A DNA stretch of 64,000 bases from Candidatus Poribacteria bacterium (lineage in GTDB: Bacteria; Poribacteria; WGA-4E; JAJDTR01), in assembly GCA_022827055.1 (NCBI GenBank), contig JAJDTR010000039.1, forward strand, positions 1 to 64,000, read 5' to 3'. Shown piece after piece: positions 1-9,551 of the stretch. Position numbers and translations under genes: made by a program. The notes under the pieces were generated by a model, which did no database searches, was not told the DNA's origin, and saw only the letters and a program-made list of their open reading frames with translations. How positions within the stretch are numbered: position 1 is the stretch's first letter; each line of letters begins with the position of its first letter.

Positions 1-862
1 GAAGAAATTATTCTGCCAAGGATAATGTGCGCTAAAGACAAACCGTCGGGGCAAGATGCCCCTCCTACATAGGACTTTGGGGCAGTTACTTGCTGAAAGA
101 ATTATTCCGACAGGGATAATGGCATGCTCTCAAGTAACACTTTTTCAAAACGAGTCTTAGAGAAGGAAATCTGTACCACAATCTGTTAGATTGTAATCCG
201 CAAACTAACAGATTGCGGTACAAGAGTGTTGCTTGCTGAAAGAATTATTCCGACAGGGATAATGGCACGCTATCAAGTAACACTCGACATTGCACTCCTC
301 TGGAGTGCGGAGATTGGACGTATCACGATTCTATTGACATTCCACTCCTCTGGAGTGTAAGAGGTGAAAAACCTTTGTCAAGGACCACTTTTTCAAAGTC
401 TATATAATGGAAAAAAGCATGTTACTTGCTGAATGAATTATTCCGACAGTAATAATGGCGTGCTCTCAAGTAACACTTTTTCAGAACCAGTCGCTAGAGA
501 AGGAAATCTGCACCACAATCTGTTGGATTGTGATCCGCAAACTAAGAGCCTGTTTGAATAATCTGTAGCAAAACAGTTTTTCAGCAATTGAAGACGGGTT
601 TTTTGCATCATTTTGTAATTGCCAGTTATTTACCTGTCGCCCCGCTGGGGCTTAGATGCCGGGATTTCGGCTTTTCTACACACCTGCCGCCCCTCTGGGG
701 CTATTAGAGGCTGGTGCGCAGGCGATCTCAATCGCCATCCTCAATCAGTCGGTTGATTGCACCCTACAAACTGCACTTTTCAAACAGGCTCTAACAGTTT
801 GCGGTACAAGAGTGTTGCTTGCTGAAAGAATTATTCCGACGGGAATAATGGCGCGCTACTAA
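1..862. repeat. Mosaic of dispersed repeat units, no gene
   Basis: This stretch holds no convincing gene. A unit of about 55 bp with the core GAATTATTCCGACAGGGATA occurs at 86-140, 229-283, 422-476 and 815-861, and a partial copy opens the window at 1-33. The same unit lies in opposite orientation near 30494-30541 and 42421-42467. Between copies are a repeated segment around 180-228, 508-548 and 770-814, and two small hairpins with CACTCC/GGAGTG arms at 293-307 and 343-357. GC-rich hairpins with CCCCGCTGGGG-type arms lie at about 639-705. Copies diverge by a few bases and spacing is irregular, so this looks like accreted MITE or REP-like DNA, not CRISPR. Confidence 0.75.
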
Positions 863-904
863 CATACTCCAGACTTCGCAGGAAAATAATAGAAAGCATG
901 ATAC

Positions 905-1729
905 ATGATTATCGACACGCATCTACACGTATGGAGCGACGACTTCTCCCGTTATCCGTTTGCTGACGGCAGTACGGATATTGAGGATGGCTCGGTTGAA
1001 CTGCTGAATAGCACCATGGCTGAAGCGGGGGTGGATAAGGCGGTTATCGTTCAACCGATTAACTATCTATATGACAACCGATACGTGGCAGACTGTTTAC
1101 GGCGCTTTCCGGGGAAATTCGAGGCTATTGGCTTGGTGAATCGAAATGCACCGGATGCGCCGGATCAACTTGAACGATTGGTGGCGGAAGACGGGTTCAG
1201 CGGGCTGCGGATACACCTTGCTAGACCCGATGACCCTTCGGAGTGGGCAGCGCCTAAACAGTATGCCACTTGGGAGCGGGCTGAAGACCTAGGCTCGCTC
1301 TTTATCGTGTTTGGACCTGCCTCCCATTTGCCCGCCATCGAACCGATGATTCGCAGGTTTCCAAGCGTTCCCGTGATTCTTGACCATATCGGTGGCGCAC
1401 CGATCGACGAAGATGAACCGTATCCGCTTCTGAGCAACGTACTTCGGATGGCGGAATGCCCCAATGTCTACGTGAAGTTTACCCCGCAAGTTCACCAATC
1501 GACTTTACCATACCCGCATGAGGATACGTTTCAGACATACCGTCGGATCTTCGACGCCTTCGGGCCGGAGCGCTTGATGTGGGGCACGGATTTTCCTTGG
1601 GTTCTTCGGGACATTGGCTACCTCCGCGCGTTAGAGCTTTTTCGGGTGCATCTCGATTTCTTGACTGGGGAAGACAAGGAATGGTTATTCCACAAAACCG
1701 CGTCAAAGCTGTGGAAATTTGACGATTGA
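905..1729 (+). CDS. Metal-dependent amidohydrolase (Amidohydro_2 / COG3618 type)
   Basis: The 274-residue protein is a TIM-barrel hydrolase of the amidohydrolase 2 family, whose members hydrolyse lactones or decarboxylate small acids. The sequence shows the opening metal-binding H6-x-H8 motif (THLHVW), a central histidine in LDHIGG (H161), and the late aspartate in WGTDFPW (D229). Length is normal for the family (about 270-300) and there is no signal peptide, so it should be cytoplasmic. The ATG has only a weak ribosome site, but the domain begins immediately after it, so no other start fits. It follows the repeat mosaic and precedes an exporter and two Gfo/Idh/MocA enzymes, which suggests catabolism of a sugar acid or lactone. 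The substrate cannot be read from sequence. Confidence 0.88.
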   Translation: MIIDTHLHVWSDDFSRYPFADGSTDIEDGSVELLNSTMAEAGVDKAVIVQPINYLYDNRYVADCLRRFPGKFEAIGLVNRNAPDAPDQLERLVAEDGFSGLRIHLARPDDPSEWAAPKQYATWERAEDLGSLFIVFGPASHLPAIEPMIRRFPSVPVILDHIGGAPIDEDEPYPLLSNVLRMAECPNVYVKFTPQVHQSTLPYPHEDTFQTYRRIFDAFGPERLMWGTDFPWVLRDIGYLRALELFRVHLDFLTGEDKEWLFHKTASKLWKFDD

Positions 1730-1875
1730 AAATCGTAGTATGAACCGTAAGGCTATTGCGACTGAGGATTAACCGTATTCGGATTGCACAGTCCGAGTAA
1801 GATGGCGGTTATCGACGATGAAATCCTATTGTTGCGTTTATTCTGCAGGGTCAAGCAATGCCCTCGATAGATGTC

Positions 1876-1891
1876 GCGATTCGGAAATCGC
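1876..1891. repeat. Small extragenic palindrome ending in CTAC
   Basis: GCGATT and AATCGC pair across a CGGA loop, followed directly by CCCTAC. It lies in the gap between the amidohydrolase and the TauE-type gene. Palindromes with the same CTAC tail occur near 48-68, 5010-5030, 18272-18294 and 24422-24449, suggesting one REP-like family. It could help terminate transcription of the upstream gene, but no T-run follows. Confidence 0.5.
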
Positions 1892-1972
1892 CCCTACACC
1901 CGGAAGCGAAGATCACAAGTTTCTTTGTAGGTTAACACTCTCTGAAGGCAGGGAAGACAACAACAGTAGGCT

Positions 1973-2734
1973 ATGGAACTATTAGACATCCTCACGGTTG
2001 GAATTGTCATCGGGTTGGCTGCGTTGATACAGAGCGCCGTAGGATTCGGGTTCCTAGTGTTTGCCACTCCTCTAATTCTGTGGATTGGTTTCCCGTTGCC
2101 TGCCGTGGTCATGCTCGTGTCGACGTGCTCTACCCTGCAAGCGGCGCTCGGCGCCCGACATCTCAGTGCATCGGTGCCATGGCGCTTGACATGGACTGCA
2201 ACTGCGGTTCGATTAGTCTCAGTGGTCATCGGTTTGTACCTTCTCAAGAAGATTGTCAGTCTGGATGTGAACTATATTAAGCTAGTCGTAGGCAGCATCG
2301 TAGGTCTGATTGTCATAGCTAAACTTCTCTGCAAACCTCAACCTGCGGAGAAAGGGCACTGGGGCTGGGCGGGATTCGCATTCGTTATAAGTGGATTGCT
2401 CTCCGGTATATGCGGTATAGGCGGACCTCCGTTAGTGATTTGGTCTACGCTGCAAAATTGGCCGACCAATAAAATACGGGGTTTCCTCTTCGCGGTTCTC
2501 GCCATATCAACCCCGATTCAAATCCTTCTGTTGGGTCTGACATTTGGCCTAGATCTGTTCAAGTATGTCGCCATGGGCGTTGCGTTTTTCCCGGTCGCTT
2601 TATTGGGATACGGCGTAGGTCTCCCCATCGGGAATCGCATGCGCAAAAAGCGCCATCGTCTGATAGTTGACGTTATACTCCTGCTCGTCGCCGCTAGTAC
2701 GGTGTTCGGGGCAGTCATATCGAAGTGGCGCTAA
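1973..2734 (+). CDS. TauE/SafE family membrane transporter (UPF0721)
   Basis: The 253-residue protein is almost entirely hydrophobic, with about seven or eight membrane segments, and matches TauE/SafE permeases that move sulfite, sulfoacetate or other small organic anions. The first helix carries the glycine-rich stretch AVGFGFLVFATPL, and the second half repeats the pattern with SGLLSGICGIGGPPLV, the internal duplication typical of the family. Length is normal (about 240-270). The start has AGTAGG very close upstream and GGGAAG farther off. It stands between an amidohydrolase and an oxidoreductase on the same strand, so the substrate may be a small acid from that pathway. This substrate is inference only. 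Confidence 0.85.
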   Translation: MELLDILTVGIVIGLAALIQSAVGFGFLVFATPLILWIGFPLPAVVMLVSTCSTLQAALGARHLSASVPWRLTWTATAVRLVSVVIGLYLLKKIVSLDVNYIKLVVGSIVGLIVIAKLLCKPQPAEKGHWGWAGFAFVISGLLSGICGIGGPPLVIWSTLQNWPTNKIRGFLFAVLAISTPIQILLLGLTFGLDLFKYVAMGVAFFPVALLGYGVGLPIGNRMRKKRHRLIVDVILLLVAASTVFGAVISKWR

Positions 2735-2847
2735 GGCACCATGAGTTCAACAGAAAGTTGTGGTAATGGAATGGGAACTGGGGTTTTGCAATTCCATCTA
2801 ATGCAATGTTACTTTCCCAATCAATCGAAAGCGGGTAGCAGCAGAAA

Positions 2848-3840
2848 ATGGAAGAAAATACCAGCATAAATCACGCCATGGGATGGGCACTTGTCGGTTG
2901 CGGCGGTGCCGGCAGGTCGCACGCACGGTGGGCGTCGTCCACGCCGGATGTCGTGATACACGGCTTCTGCGACACTCAGCCTGACGCCGCGAGACGTTGC
3001 CACAAAGAATACGGAGGTGAGTATTACACCACAAACCCGGAGCGCATCTTTGCCGACACCGCGGTAGATATAGTATCTATCGCAACCTCGCATGGCTCCC
3101 ATGCCGATTTGGCGGTGGCCGCCTTGAACGCGAAAAAGCACCTCTTCTTGGAAAAACCCATGGCAATGACCACCGCCGATTGCCTCCGCATTTACGAGGC
3201 GATGAGGGTTGCCGGCACGAAACTTATGATGGATTTTACGATACGTTTCAGCGGGGCGGCACGAGCCATCAAGCAACGACTTAACGCCTCAAAGGTGAGC
3301 CACGCTCAATGTATGGTAGCCAAAGGCGATTTGAGCCGATGGCAATGGGATTCCAAAGAAGGTGGAGGACCACTTTTTGATGTTGGAGTTCACGCCCTCG
3401 ATCTCCTGTGCTGGATGCACGATTCAGATCCGATTGAAGTCCATGCCACGGGAGGAAGGGTAACCCATCCCGACGAATTGGAAGACACCGACATTGTGGA
3501 CACCGCTGCGGTAACACTCCGGTTTGCAAACGGTTCAGTGGCGACATTCTTGATGAGCGACGCCGGCAGGAACACGATGGTTTCCAAATGGTTCTTCGAG
3601 TTCTTTGATGGGGAAGAGTCTGCAGTGCTCTATGAGCATTTCAAGACAGTCACTTTTGGAGATGGCGAAACACTTACGCCGCCCCCGCAAGAACGTTTGC
3701 CGCGGCTCGTGGAGGCCATTCGTAACGACACTGAACCTTACGTTCCGGCTCGCGCTGGCATCCTTTCCACCTTGTTAGTCGAAAAAATCATCGCGTCAAT
3801 TCAAACCGGATTACCCCAGAGAGTTGAATTTCCACTCTAA
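2848..3840 (+). CDS. Gfo/Idh/MocA family NAD(P)-dependent oxidoreductase
   Basis: The 330-residue protein has an N-terminal Rossmann fold with the nucleotide motif GCGGAGRSH (about residues 18-26) and the family EKP signature (102-104), whose lysine is catalytic in characterised members. A substrate domain contains DVGVHALDLL. Such enzymes oxidise or epimerise sugars, inositols or sugar acids in the cytoplasm. Translation could start at the first ATG or at the second methionine (MGWALVG, position 2878). Neither has a strong ribosome site. It is followed at 4014 by a sugar isomerase/epimerase, a common pairing in polyol catabolism. It is only distantly similar to the two Gfo/Idh/MocA proteins at 5066 and 43973. 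Confidence 0.9.
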   Translation: MEENTSINHAMGWALVGCGGAGRSHARWASSTPDVVIHGFCDTQPDAARRCHKEYGGEYYTTNPERIFADTAVDIVSIATSHGSHADLAVAALNAKKHLFLEKPMAMTTADCLRIYEAMRVAGTKLMMDFTIRFSGAARAIKQRLNASKVSHAQCMVAKGDLSRWQWDSKEGGGPLFDVGVHALDLLCWMHDSDPIEVHATGGRVTHPDELEDTDIVDTAAVTLRFANGSVATFLMSDAGRNTMVSKWFFEFFDGEESAVLYEHFKTVTFGDGETLTPPPQERLPRLVEAIRNDTEPYVPARAGILSTLLVEKIIASIQTGLPQRVEFPL

Positions 3841-4013
3841 TGTGCCTCGGGCAATAAGACATCGGTATCTATGGGTGATTTGACTCTAACGAGATACGTA
3901 ACCCTTCCGGCGTGGTGAAAGGGATGTCATGCCTCAATCCGTCGCGCACGTTGAGTACAGCTTATTCATGCACCTCTAATATGTGTTCCGCCCAACGTCA
4001 AGAAAGGCTTCTG

Positions 4014-4862
4014 ATGAGAATCGGTTATTCAACTTGGGGAATGCCAAAGTTGCCCGTCGATACTACCCTAGTACATCTTGCCGCGCTCGGGTTTGATGGC
4101 GTCGAACTCACGGTAATTCCGGGCTTTAGTACGGAACTCGATACGTTGGGTTCAGCGGAGCGAGGGCGGATCCGTCGGCTATTGAATCAACACGGCTTGG
4201 GTCTTCCTGCCGTGGCTGCACACCAGCCCCTGCTTGCTACGGAGAAGGAAGTGCATGCGGAGAACTGGCGGCGCCTCACTGCAAGCGCAGAGCTATGCGT
4301 CGACCTAGCGGACGCCGAAGGCGTACCGGTACTGAATACTACATTGGGAAGCGACCCGAACGAATGGAATGCGCAACAAGATTTAATTCTTGAGCGAGTT
4401 GGCGCTCTAGTGGATTACTGTAGCAACCGCGAGGTTATTCTTGCCATTGAGCCGCATGTCGGCGATGGACTGAATTCTCCGGAACGATCCTTGTGGCTGC
4501 TCAAGGAAATCGATTCCCCCTATCTCAAACTTAACTTTGACATCAGCCACTTCGAGGTGCAAGGGATGTCCACCGCCGAGGTTATCCAACTTCTCGCGCC
4601 GCACTCCGCCCACACTCACGTGAAAGACCAGCGAGGATTGGTACCTGATTATGAATTCCTCATACCGGGCGAAGGCCCCTTCGATTTCGTGGCGTACCTC
4701 AAGCTGATGCGAAAGGCAGGATATGATGGTTATATCACCGCCGAAGTCAGTATGCAGGTGCAAGGGCGGCCGGATTACGACCCATTGGGGGCAGCAGAAT
4801 TGACGTACCGCACCTTGGACAGTGCCTTCCGCGAAGTGGGCATTAGTCGGCAAGTGACTTAA
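4014..4862 (+). CDS. Sugar phosphate isomerase/epimerase (xylose isomerase-like TIM barrel)
   Basis: The 282-residue protein belongs to the AP endonuclease 2 / xylose isomerase-like family, which includes inosose dehydratases and ketose epimerases. Metal-ligand motifs appear in the expected order: an E in AIEPHVGDG, D and H in NFDISHF, H in HTHVKDQ, and a late E in YITAEV. The reading frame is open from 3912, but the ATG at 4014 is preferred because AGAAAGG precedes it by about seven bases and homology begins there (MRIGYSTWGMPKL). It lies between two Gfo/Idh/MocA genes on the same strand, as in inositol-type catabolic clusters. The substrate is unknown. Confidence 0.87.
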   Translation: MRIGYSTWGMPKLPVDTTLVHLAALGFDGVELTVIPGFSTELDTLGSAERGRIRRLLNQHGLGLPAVAAHQPLLATEKEVHAENWRRLTASAELCVDLADAEGVPVLNTTLGSDPNEWNAQQDLILERVGALVDYCSNREVILAIEPHVGDGLNSPERSLWLLKEIDSPYLKLNFDISHFEVQGMSTAEVIQLLAPHSAHTHVKDQRGLVPDYEFLIPGEGPFDFVAYLKLMRKAGYDGYITAEVSMQVQGRPDYDPLGAAELTYRTLDSAFREVGISRQVT

Positions 4863-5009
4863 GGGGTACCGGAACAATCAAGTGCAACGTGGATTGAATT
4901 CTTTTCTTAGTCGTGAGCGAGTTTACATCACCAGCCGAAATTGGTTTTTTGTTTTCGATCTTATGACAGAAGATTACTACTACAAAGTGTGTTCCGAGGG
5001 GAAAGGGCT

Positions 5010-5026
5010 GGTGGGCAGTGCCCACC
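5010..5026. repeat. Palindrome GGTGGGCA-G-TGCCCACC with CTAC tail
   Basis: Two perfect 8-base arms flank one central G, and CCTAC follows. It sits in the 203-bp gap upstream of the oxidoreductase at 5066. It belongs to the same loose family as the CTAC-tailed palindromes near 48, 1876, 18272 and 24422. Confidence 0.6.
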
Positions 5027-5065
5027 CTACAGGCTCATGAGTTCGTTGCACAACGGTGAAAATGT

Positions 5066-6109
5066 ATGAAACCACAATATCGCGCCTGCATTGTTGGATG
5101 CGGCCGGATGGGCGGCACTATTGACGAGGAGGTAAGGGGCGGACCGAATGCGCTTCTTCTGCCCTACTCTCATGCGGCGGGTTATACGGCATGCGAACGG
5201 ACGACAATCGTTGCCGCTGCGGATGTAGTTGAGGAGAATCTGGAGCGCGTCTGCTCAAAATGGAATATCCCGAAGAGGTATACGGACTATCGGGAGATGA
5301 TCGAGAAAGAGGCTCCGGATATTCTAAGCGTCGCAACCCGACCGGGGAATCACGCCGAAATCACCACCTTTGCCGCAGAACATGGCGTGAAGGGAATCTA
5401 CTGCGATAAACCCCTCTGCGCGTCAATGGAGGAAGCCGATGCAATGGTTGAAATCTGCGAGAAGAATCGGGTGAAATTTAATCTGGGGACGCAACGACGA
5501 TACACACCGGGATACATTAAGATGCGTGAAATTGTTAAAAGCGGAGAGATTGGAGAGCGCCGGTCGGTAATCGCCCGTGCATCCGGCGGCGCCCTTTGGG
5601 GATACACGCACGCTGCAGATATGCTGCTCTTCTTTTCCGGTGATTCCGAGGTAGAGTATGTACAGGGAAGCGTCGACGTGGAAGACTCCGACTTTGAAGA
5701 CAATAGGACAGAAATCGATCCGACCGTCGTCATGGGTTACGTGAAATTCACGAACGGGACGCACGGCGTGAGTGTTCCCGGTAGCGCCTACGAATTTGAG
5801 GTTGCATGCACTGACGGGGTGGTGAAGTCGTTGAACAACGGCAACCAATTTCAACTACGCAGACGGACAGAAGCATCTGGCGGACTAGAGCACGTCGATT
5901 TTCCGGATTATGAACGGAAAAGCGGCACTGTCGGGTGTATTGAAGACATCGTTGACGCCATTGATAGGGGCAGAGAAACCCAAGGCAACATATATCTGGC
6001 TCGTATGAGCACCGAAATCACCTTTGGAATCGTGGATTCACAGCGGCAGAAGGGGGCACGGGTGTCGATGCCGATGCAAAACCGAGGACTGTACTTGGGG
6101 AGATGGTAA
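5066..6109 (+). CDS. Gfo/Idh/MocA family NAD(P)-dependent oxidoreductase
   Basis: The 347-residue protein opens with a Rossmann motif (GCGRMGGTIDEE, about residues 11-22) and has the lysine signature as CDKPL. It lacks a signal peptide and should act in the cytosol on a sugar or polyol. It is clearly paralogous to the protein at 43973: both share the unusual GRMG(G/S)TxDxE opening, the SDYREM/TDYREM segment and the KEADDMVEVC/EEADAMVEIC helix. The start has GGTGA a few bases upstream. It ends 64 bp before the convergent M81 peptidase. The dehydrogenase-isomerase-dehydrogenase order at 2848-6109 suggests one catabolic unit, though gaps of 173 and 203 bp leave room for separate promoters. Confidence 0.9.
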   Translation: MKPQYRACIVGCGRMGGTIDEEVRGGPNALLLPYSHAAGYTACERTTIVAAADVVEENLERVCSKWNIPKRYTDYREMIEKEAPDILSVATRPGNHAEITTFAAEHGVKGIYCDKPLCASMEEADAMVEICEKNRVKFNLGTQRRYTPGYIKMREIVKSGEIGERRSVIARASGGALWGYTHAADMLLFFSGDSEVEYVQGSVDVEDSDFEDNRTEIDPTVVMGYVKFTNGTHGVSVPGSAYEFEVACTDGVVKSLNNGNQFQLRRRTEASGGLEHVDFPDYERKSGTVGCIEDIVDAIDRGRETQGNIYLARMSTEITFGIVDSQRQKGARVSMPMQNRGLYLGRW

Positions 6110-6173
6110 TACGTCTTATCCGCCCACCCAGCGTTGTGAAATCCCCGCGAGTCGGCGTGTATCTTGAGGGTGC

Positions 6174-7643
6174 CTACATGTCATGGAATGGGTATAGTTT
6201 GCGGCTCTGTTTGCTGAACTGGATGTCACCGCCGGCCGGGTCATGTACGCTTGGTTCAGACACCACGTAGATTGCGCCCGCCCATGATTCAAAACCCTGT
6301 CTAAAATGGGCAGTAGATTTAATCCCTAGGTAACGCATTTTCCGGGGATCCAATCCGAGAGTTCGTGCAAACGCAGTATCAAACGGCTGTTCTCGTTCGG
6401 TGACCAGCAACACATGAATCCCGCCCTGTCTGATGTAGGCGGACTGCCCCATGTCACCTTCCAATCCCGCCTTCATAGGTCCATCATAACGGAAGCGGCC
6501 GTCGGAGAGGGCGGCGACTTCGACGCTCATGGTTACGGGTTTCCCTTGAAGCGGGGACGACTTGCCGCCAACATCAAGAGTCAGTTGTGCTCCAACCCCT
6601 GCCTGTTTACACACCTCCACAGCTTCAGGATCGACCATATAAAGGATGCAGGCATCTTCCAATCCGGCATCAATAAATGTCCGCAACATGCCGGTACTGT
6701 CACCGGGCGTACCGCCGCCGGTATTGTCGTTTCTGTCGGCAAACATCACCGGGTATTGCCCTTGGGATTCGGCTTCGACTAAAACCTCACGAGTTGAAGG
6801 CATCGGAATGTGCCAATCTGCCCGGCGTTCCCAAATCCATTCTCCCAATTCATCGGCGTACTGCTGCGCCAAGGTCTGATTGTCGTCAGTAACAACGTAA
6901 ACCGACGCCCCCAAGTCCGGGATATCTGCCAATGGATAGCAGGTCGCAATCGAGCCGCAAATTACTCCCGGCTGAGCCTCAATTCGGTGTAATTCGGCGA
7001 TGGCTTCTCGCATAGGAGAGTGGGCGGTGACCTGATTCACACCCCAAATGAGCGGAATCTGATGAAGAGCCATGGTTGGACGTACACCGGCGCGTCGTAT
7101 GCGCGCCAGAACATCCGCGCACTCTCGGCTTCTTGCCGCCTGATCGATTTCCGGATAAGTTTCCCGTCCGATTAGCACATCAGCCATTTCGACCATGCGG
7201 TGAGAAACGTTGCTATGAATGTCCAATTGCGCGAGAATGGGCACGTCCGGACCAACCGACTCCCGCACCGTGCTTAGGATATGCCCCTCTCCATCATCAA
7301 TTCCTTGAGCCACCATTGCACCGTGTAGCTCCAGGAGAACCCCGTCGATCTCCCCCGCCGCGGCAATCCGGGCCACCATATCGCCGAGGATAGTATCAAA
7401 AATATGCCTGGGGGTTGGACCACTGGGGTGGGCGTTCGCATAGACCGTGGGGATGAGTTCGAAACCGTGTTTTTCCGCGCCGTCAAGGAAACCGCCAATC
7501 GGGGTGTTCGTGCCGCGAAACTTGTCGAGAATTTCCTCACCTCGCAAGTAGCCAAAGTGTTCGTCACGATAGCTTTCCCACGTTGTAGCGACCGGGGTGA
7601 ACGTGCTGGTTTCGTGACAGATTGTACCCGTAACAACTCTCAT
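6174..7643 (-). CDS. M81 family metallopeptidase (MlrC-like)
   Basis: The 489-residue protein matches the MlrC family, named for the microcystin-degrading peptidase but widespread and mostly uncharacterised. The N-terminal domain shows GTICHETSTF near the start and LDIHSNVSHRM, which carry metal-ligand candidates. The C-terminal domain has DNTGGGTPGDST. Length agrees with the family (about 490-510). The frame is open farther upstream, but the ATG at 7643 is chosen because GGAGGG lies nine bases before it and the conserved sequence begins at once. No signal peptide is seen. It converges with the oxidoreductase at 5066 and diverges from the symporter operon at 7803. The substrate may be an unusual small amide or peptide. 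Confidence 0.88.
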   Translation of the reverse strand: MRVVTGTICHETSTFTPVATTWESYRDEHFGYLRGEEILDKFRGTNTPIGGFLDGAEKHGFELIPTVYANAHPSGPTPRHIFDTILGDMVARIAAAGEIDGVLLELHGAMVAQGIDDGEGHILSTVRESVGPDVPILAQLDIHSNVSHRMVEMADVLIGRETYPEIDQAARSRECADVLARIRRAGVRPTMALHQIPLIWGVNQVTAHSPMREAIAELHRIEAQPGVICGSIATCYPLADIPDLGASVYVVTDDNQTLAQQYADELGEWIWERRADWHIPMPSTREVLVEAESQGQYPVMFADRNDNTGGGTPGDSTGMLRTFIDAGLEDACILYMVDPEAVEVCKQAGVGAQLTLDVGGKSSPLQGKPVTMSVEVAALSDGRFRYDGPMKAGLEGDMGQSAYIRQGGIHVLLVTEREQPFDTAFARTLGLDPRKMRYLGIKSTAHFRQGFESWAGAIYVVSEPSVHDPAGGDIQFSKQSRKLYPFHDM

Positions 7644-7802
7644 TGAAAGATTCTCCCTCCGTTTTTTCGGTGTCCCCGCAGAGCCGCGGCTGGCGCCATT
7701 ATATGTCAATTTAACAGGTTGATTCAAGGCTGAATTTGGGTTGACGCCCCGCGAAAGAAACTGATAAGATACCCGCTAATCTCGATGTAGAAACACAGAT
7801 AA

Positions 7803-8081
7803 ATGAAGTTGGCAAAATGGTTCCGTCGAATCAGGTGTTCGGTTGACAAAATGAAAAACTCGCGTATTCGTTGGATACTTTATCTAGCGCTCATCGCCAT
7901 GTATCTGCTCCACAAAGATTTTTGGTTTTGGCGCAATCCGGCCTTGGTGATCGGATTACCCGTCGGATTGGTCTACCATATTGCATTCTGCGTTGCGATG
8001 GCTGTTTTGATGGCGATGCTCGTCAAATACGCTTGGCCCTCCCAATTGGAGATTGAGAAGGATGACTCGGTAGATAAATGA
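7803..8081 (+). CDS. Small membrane protein, DUF3311-like symporter partner
   Basis: This 92-residue protein has two membrane helices (about residues 24-45 and 52-80) separated by a short loop with GLPVGLVYH. Its place directly before a solute:sodium symporter and its layout fit DUF3311, a family of small proteins encoded next to SSS permeases, perhaps a stabilising subunit. Its stop overlaps the symporter start by four bases (ATGA), so translation is probably coupled. A second ATG at 7851 (MKNSRIRW) would give a 76-residue protein that better matches the usual family size. Neither start has a strong ribosome site. Confidence 0.7.
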   Translation: MKLAKWFRRIRCSVDKMKNSRIRWILYLALIAMYLLHKDFWFWRNPALVIGLPVGLVYHIAFCVAMAVLMAMLVKYAWPSQLEIEKDDSVDK

Positions 8082-9535
8082 CCGTTTTTGTAATTTTCAC
8101 GTATCTTGCCTTGGTGTTAATCGTCGGCACCGTGAGTCACAGATTCTTTCGCGGTACCGGCGAAGACTATTTCGTTGCCAGCCGCACCATCGGACCGTTT
8201 GTCCTGTTGATGTCCCTCTTCGGGACAAACATGACCGCATTCTCCATCCTTGGCGCCTCCGGCGAAGCCTACCACAAAGGGATAGGCGTATTTGCTTTAA
8301 TGGGTTCGTCGTCGGCGCTCATTATTCCAACCATCTTTTTCTTCGTGGGCACTAGACTGTGGGCGATTGGCAAAAGACACGGCTATCTCACGCAAGTTCA
8401 ATATATCCGAGAACGATGGAATTCCGACAATTTGGGATTGCTGCTTTTCGTCGTTCTGGTCGCGCTCGTTGTACCGTATCTGCTGATAGGCGTAATGGGA
8501 GGCGGGGACACTCTTGCAGTTATTACCGACGGACAAATTCCCAAATGGGTAGGCGGATTGCTTGTTTGCGGCGTGGTTGTTGTCTACGTCTGCTTTGGCG
8601 GGATGCGCGGCACCGTGTGGGCGAACACGCTTCAAACTCTCGTTTTCATGACCTTGGGCGCAGTGACCTTTTTTGCAATTGTTGGGAAGATGGGAGGTTT
8701 GTCAAATGCCTTGGCGAGGGTTGACCAAGATTTGTTAATGCAAGCCAACCGAATAAGACCACTGGAATTGATGACGTACATCTTTATTCCCGTCTCGGTG
8801 GGGATGTTTCCACACATCTTCATGCACTGGCTCACGGCAAAAAGTGCGCGGACATTTCGCTATCCAATCATTTTCTATCCCGTGTGCGTCGCGGTAGTCT
8901 GGATTCCGAGTGTGTTGCTCGGCGTTTTGGGAAGCGGCGATATCACCGGGTTGGAAGGACCGCAAGCCAACACAATCTTGGTTCAGCTCATTTCCCGGTA
9001 CGCGCCCGGGATTCTGGCGGGATTTCTGGCAGCCGGTGTTTTTGCGGCGATCATGTCCTCACTCGACTCACAGACACTTGCCATCGGGAGTATGTTCACG
9101 CACGATATCGTGCGGCACTACGGGTTCCATAACCAGATGAGCGAGAAGCATCAGGTATTGGTCGGACGACTCTTTGTTGTGGGATTGCTTGCCGTGACTT
9201 ACGTTCTGTCCTTGATTTCCAATCGGAGTATCTTCAAACTTGCCGTGTGGTCGTTTACCGGATTCGCGTCGCTCTTTCCGATTCTGCTGGCGGCCCTCTT
9301 TTGGAAGCGAAGCACTAAATACGGTGCATTCGCTTCCATCGTCAGTGTCGTGGTTCTATGGACATTCTTTTTCTTCAGAGGCTGGCAAACACCCGGTTAC
9401 ACGATAGGCGACACCGGAATTATGCCAGTAACCGTCGTATTTGCCGCTTCAGCCTTAGCGATGGTAATCGTGTCGCTCCTGACGAAGCCGCCTGAGGGGA
9501 ACATCCTTCGCAAGTTTTTCGCAGCACCGTCCTAG
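8078..9535 (+). CDS. Solute:sodium symporter (SSS family) permease
   Basis: The 485-residue protein has about 13 hydrophobic segments and the SSS hallmark region GTNMTAFSILGASGEAY (about residues 48-64), followed by the typical helix and QYIRERW loop. Family members use the sodium gradient to import sugars, polyols, amino acids or organic acids across the inner membrane. The start overlaps the stop of the DUF3311-like gene. Neighbouring oxidoreductases suggest a polyol or sugar-acid substrate, which is inference. The last 21 codons are repeated in decayed form at 10642-10707, evidence of a local duplication. Confidence 0.92.
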   Translation: MTVFVIFTYLALVLIVGTVSHRFFRGTGEDYFVASRTIGPFVLLMSLFGTNMTAFSILGASGEAYHKGIGVFALMGSSSALIIPTIFFFVGTRLWAIGKRHGYLTQVQYIRERWNSDNLGLLLFVVLVALVVPYLLIGVMGGGDTLAVITDGQIPKWVGGLLVCGVVVVYVCFGGMRGTVWANTLQTLVFMTLGAVTFFAIVGKMGGLSNALARVDQDLLMQANRIRPLELMTYIFIPVSVGMFPHIFMHWLTAKSARTFRYPIIFYPVCVAVVWIPSVLLGVLGSGDITGLEGPQANTILVQLISRYAPGILAGFLAAGVFAAIMSSLDSQTLAIGSMFTHDIVRHYGFHNQMSEKHQVLVGRLFVVGLLAVTYVLSLISNRSIFKLAVWSFTGFASLFPILLAALFWKRSTKYGAFASIVSVVVLWTFFFFRGWQTPGYTIGDTGIMPVTVVFAASALAMVIVSLLTKPPEGNILRKFFAAPS

Positions 9536-9551
9536 GTAGGGTGTTTCGAGA

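Noticed and set aside
86-476. Possible CRISPR array from three evenly oriented copies of a 55-bp unit
   Set aside because: Spacing is 143 and 193 bp between copy starts, the intervals are themselves repeated elsewhere, the copies differ from each other, and no cas gene is present.
656-862. 68-codon reading frame on the plus strand
   Set aside because: It runs through the dispersed repeat units and hairpins, has no ribosome site, and its translation has no family signature.
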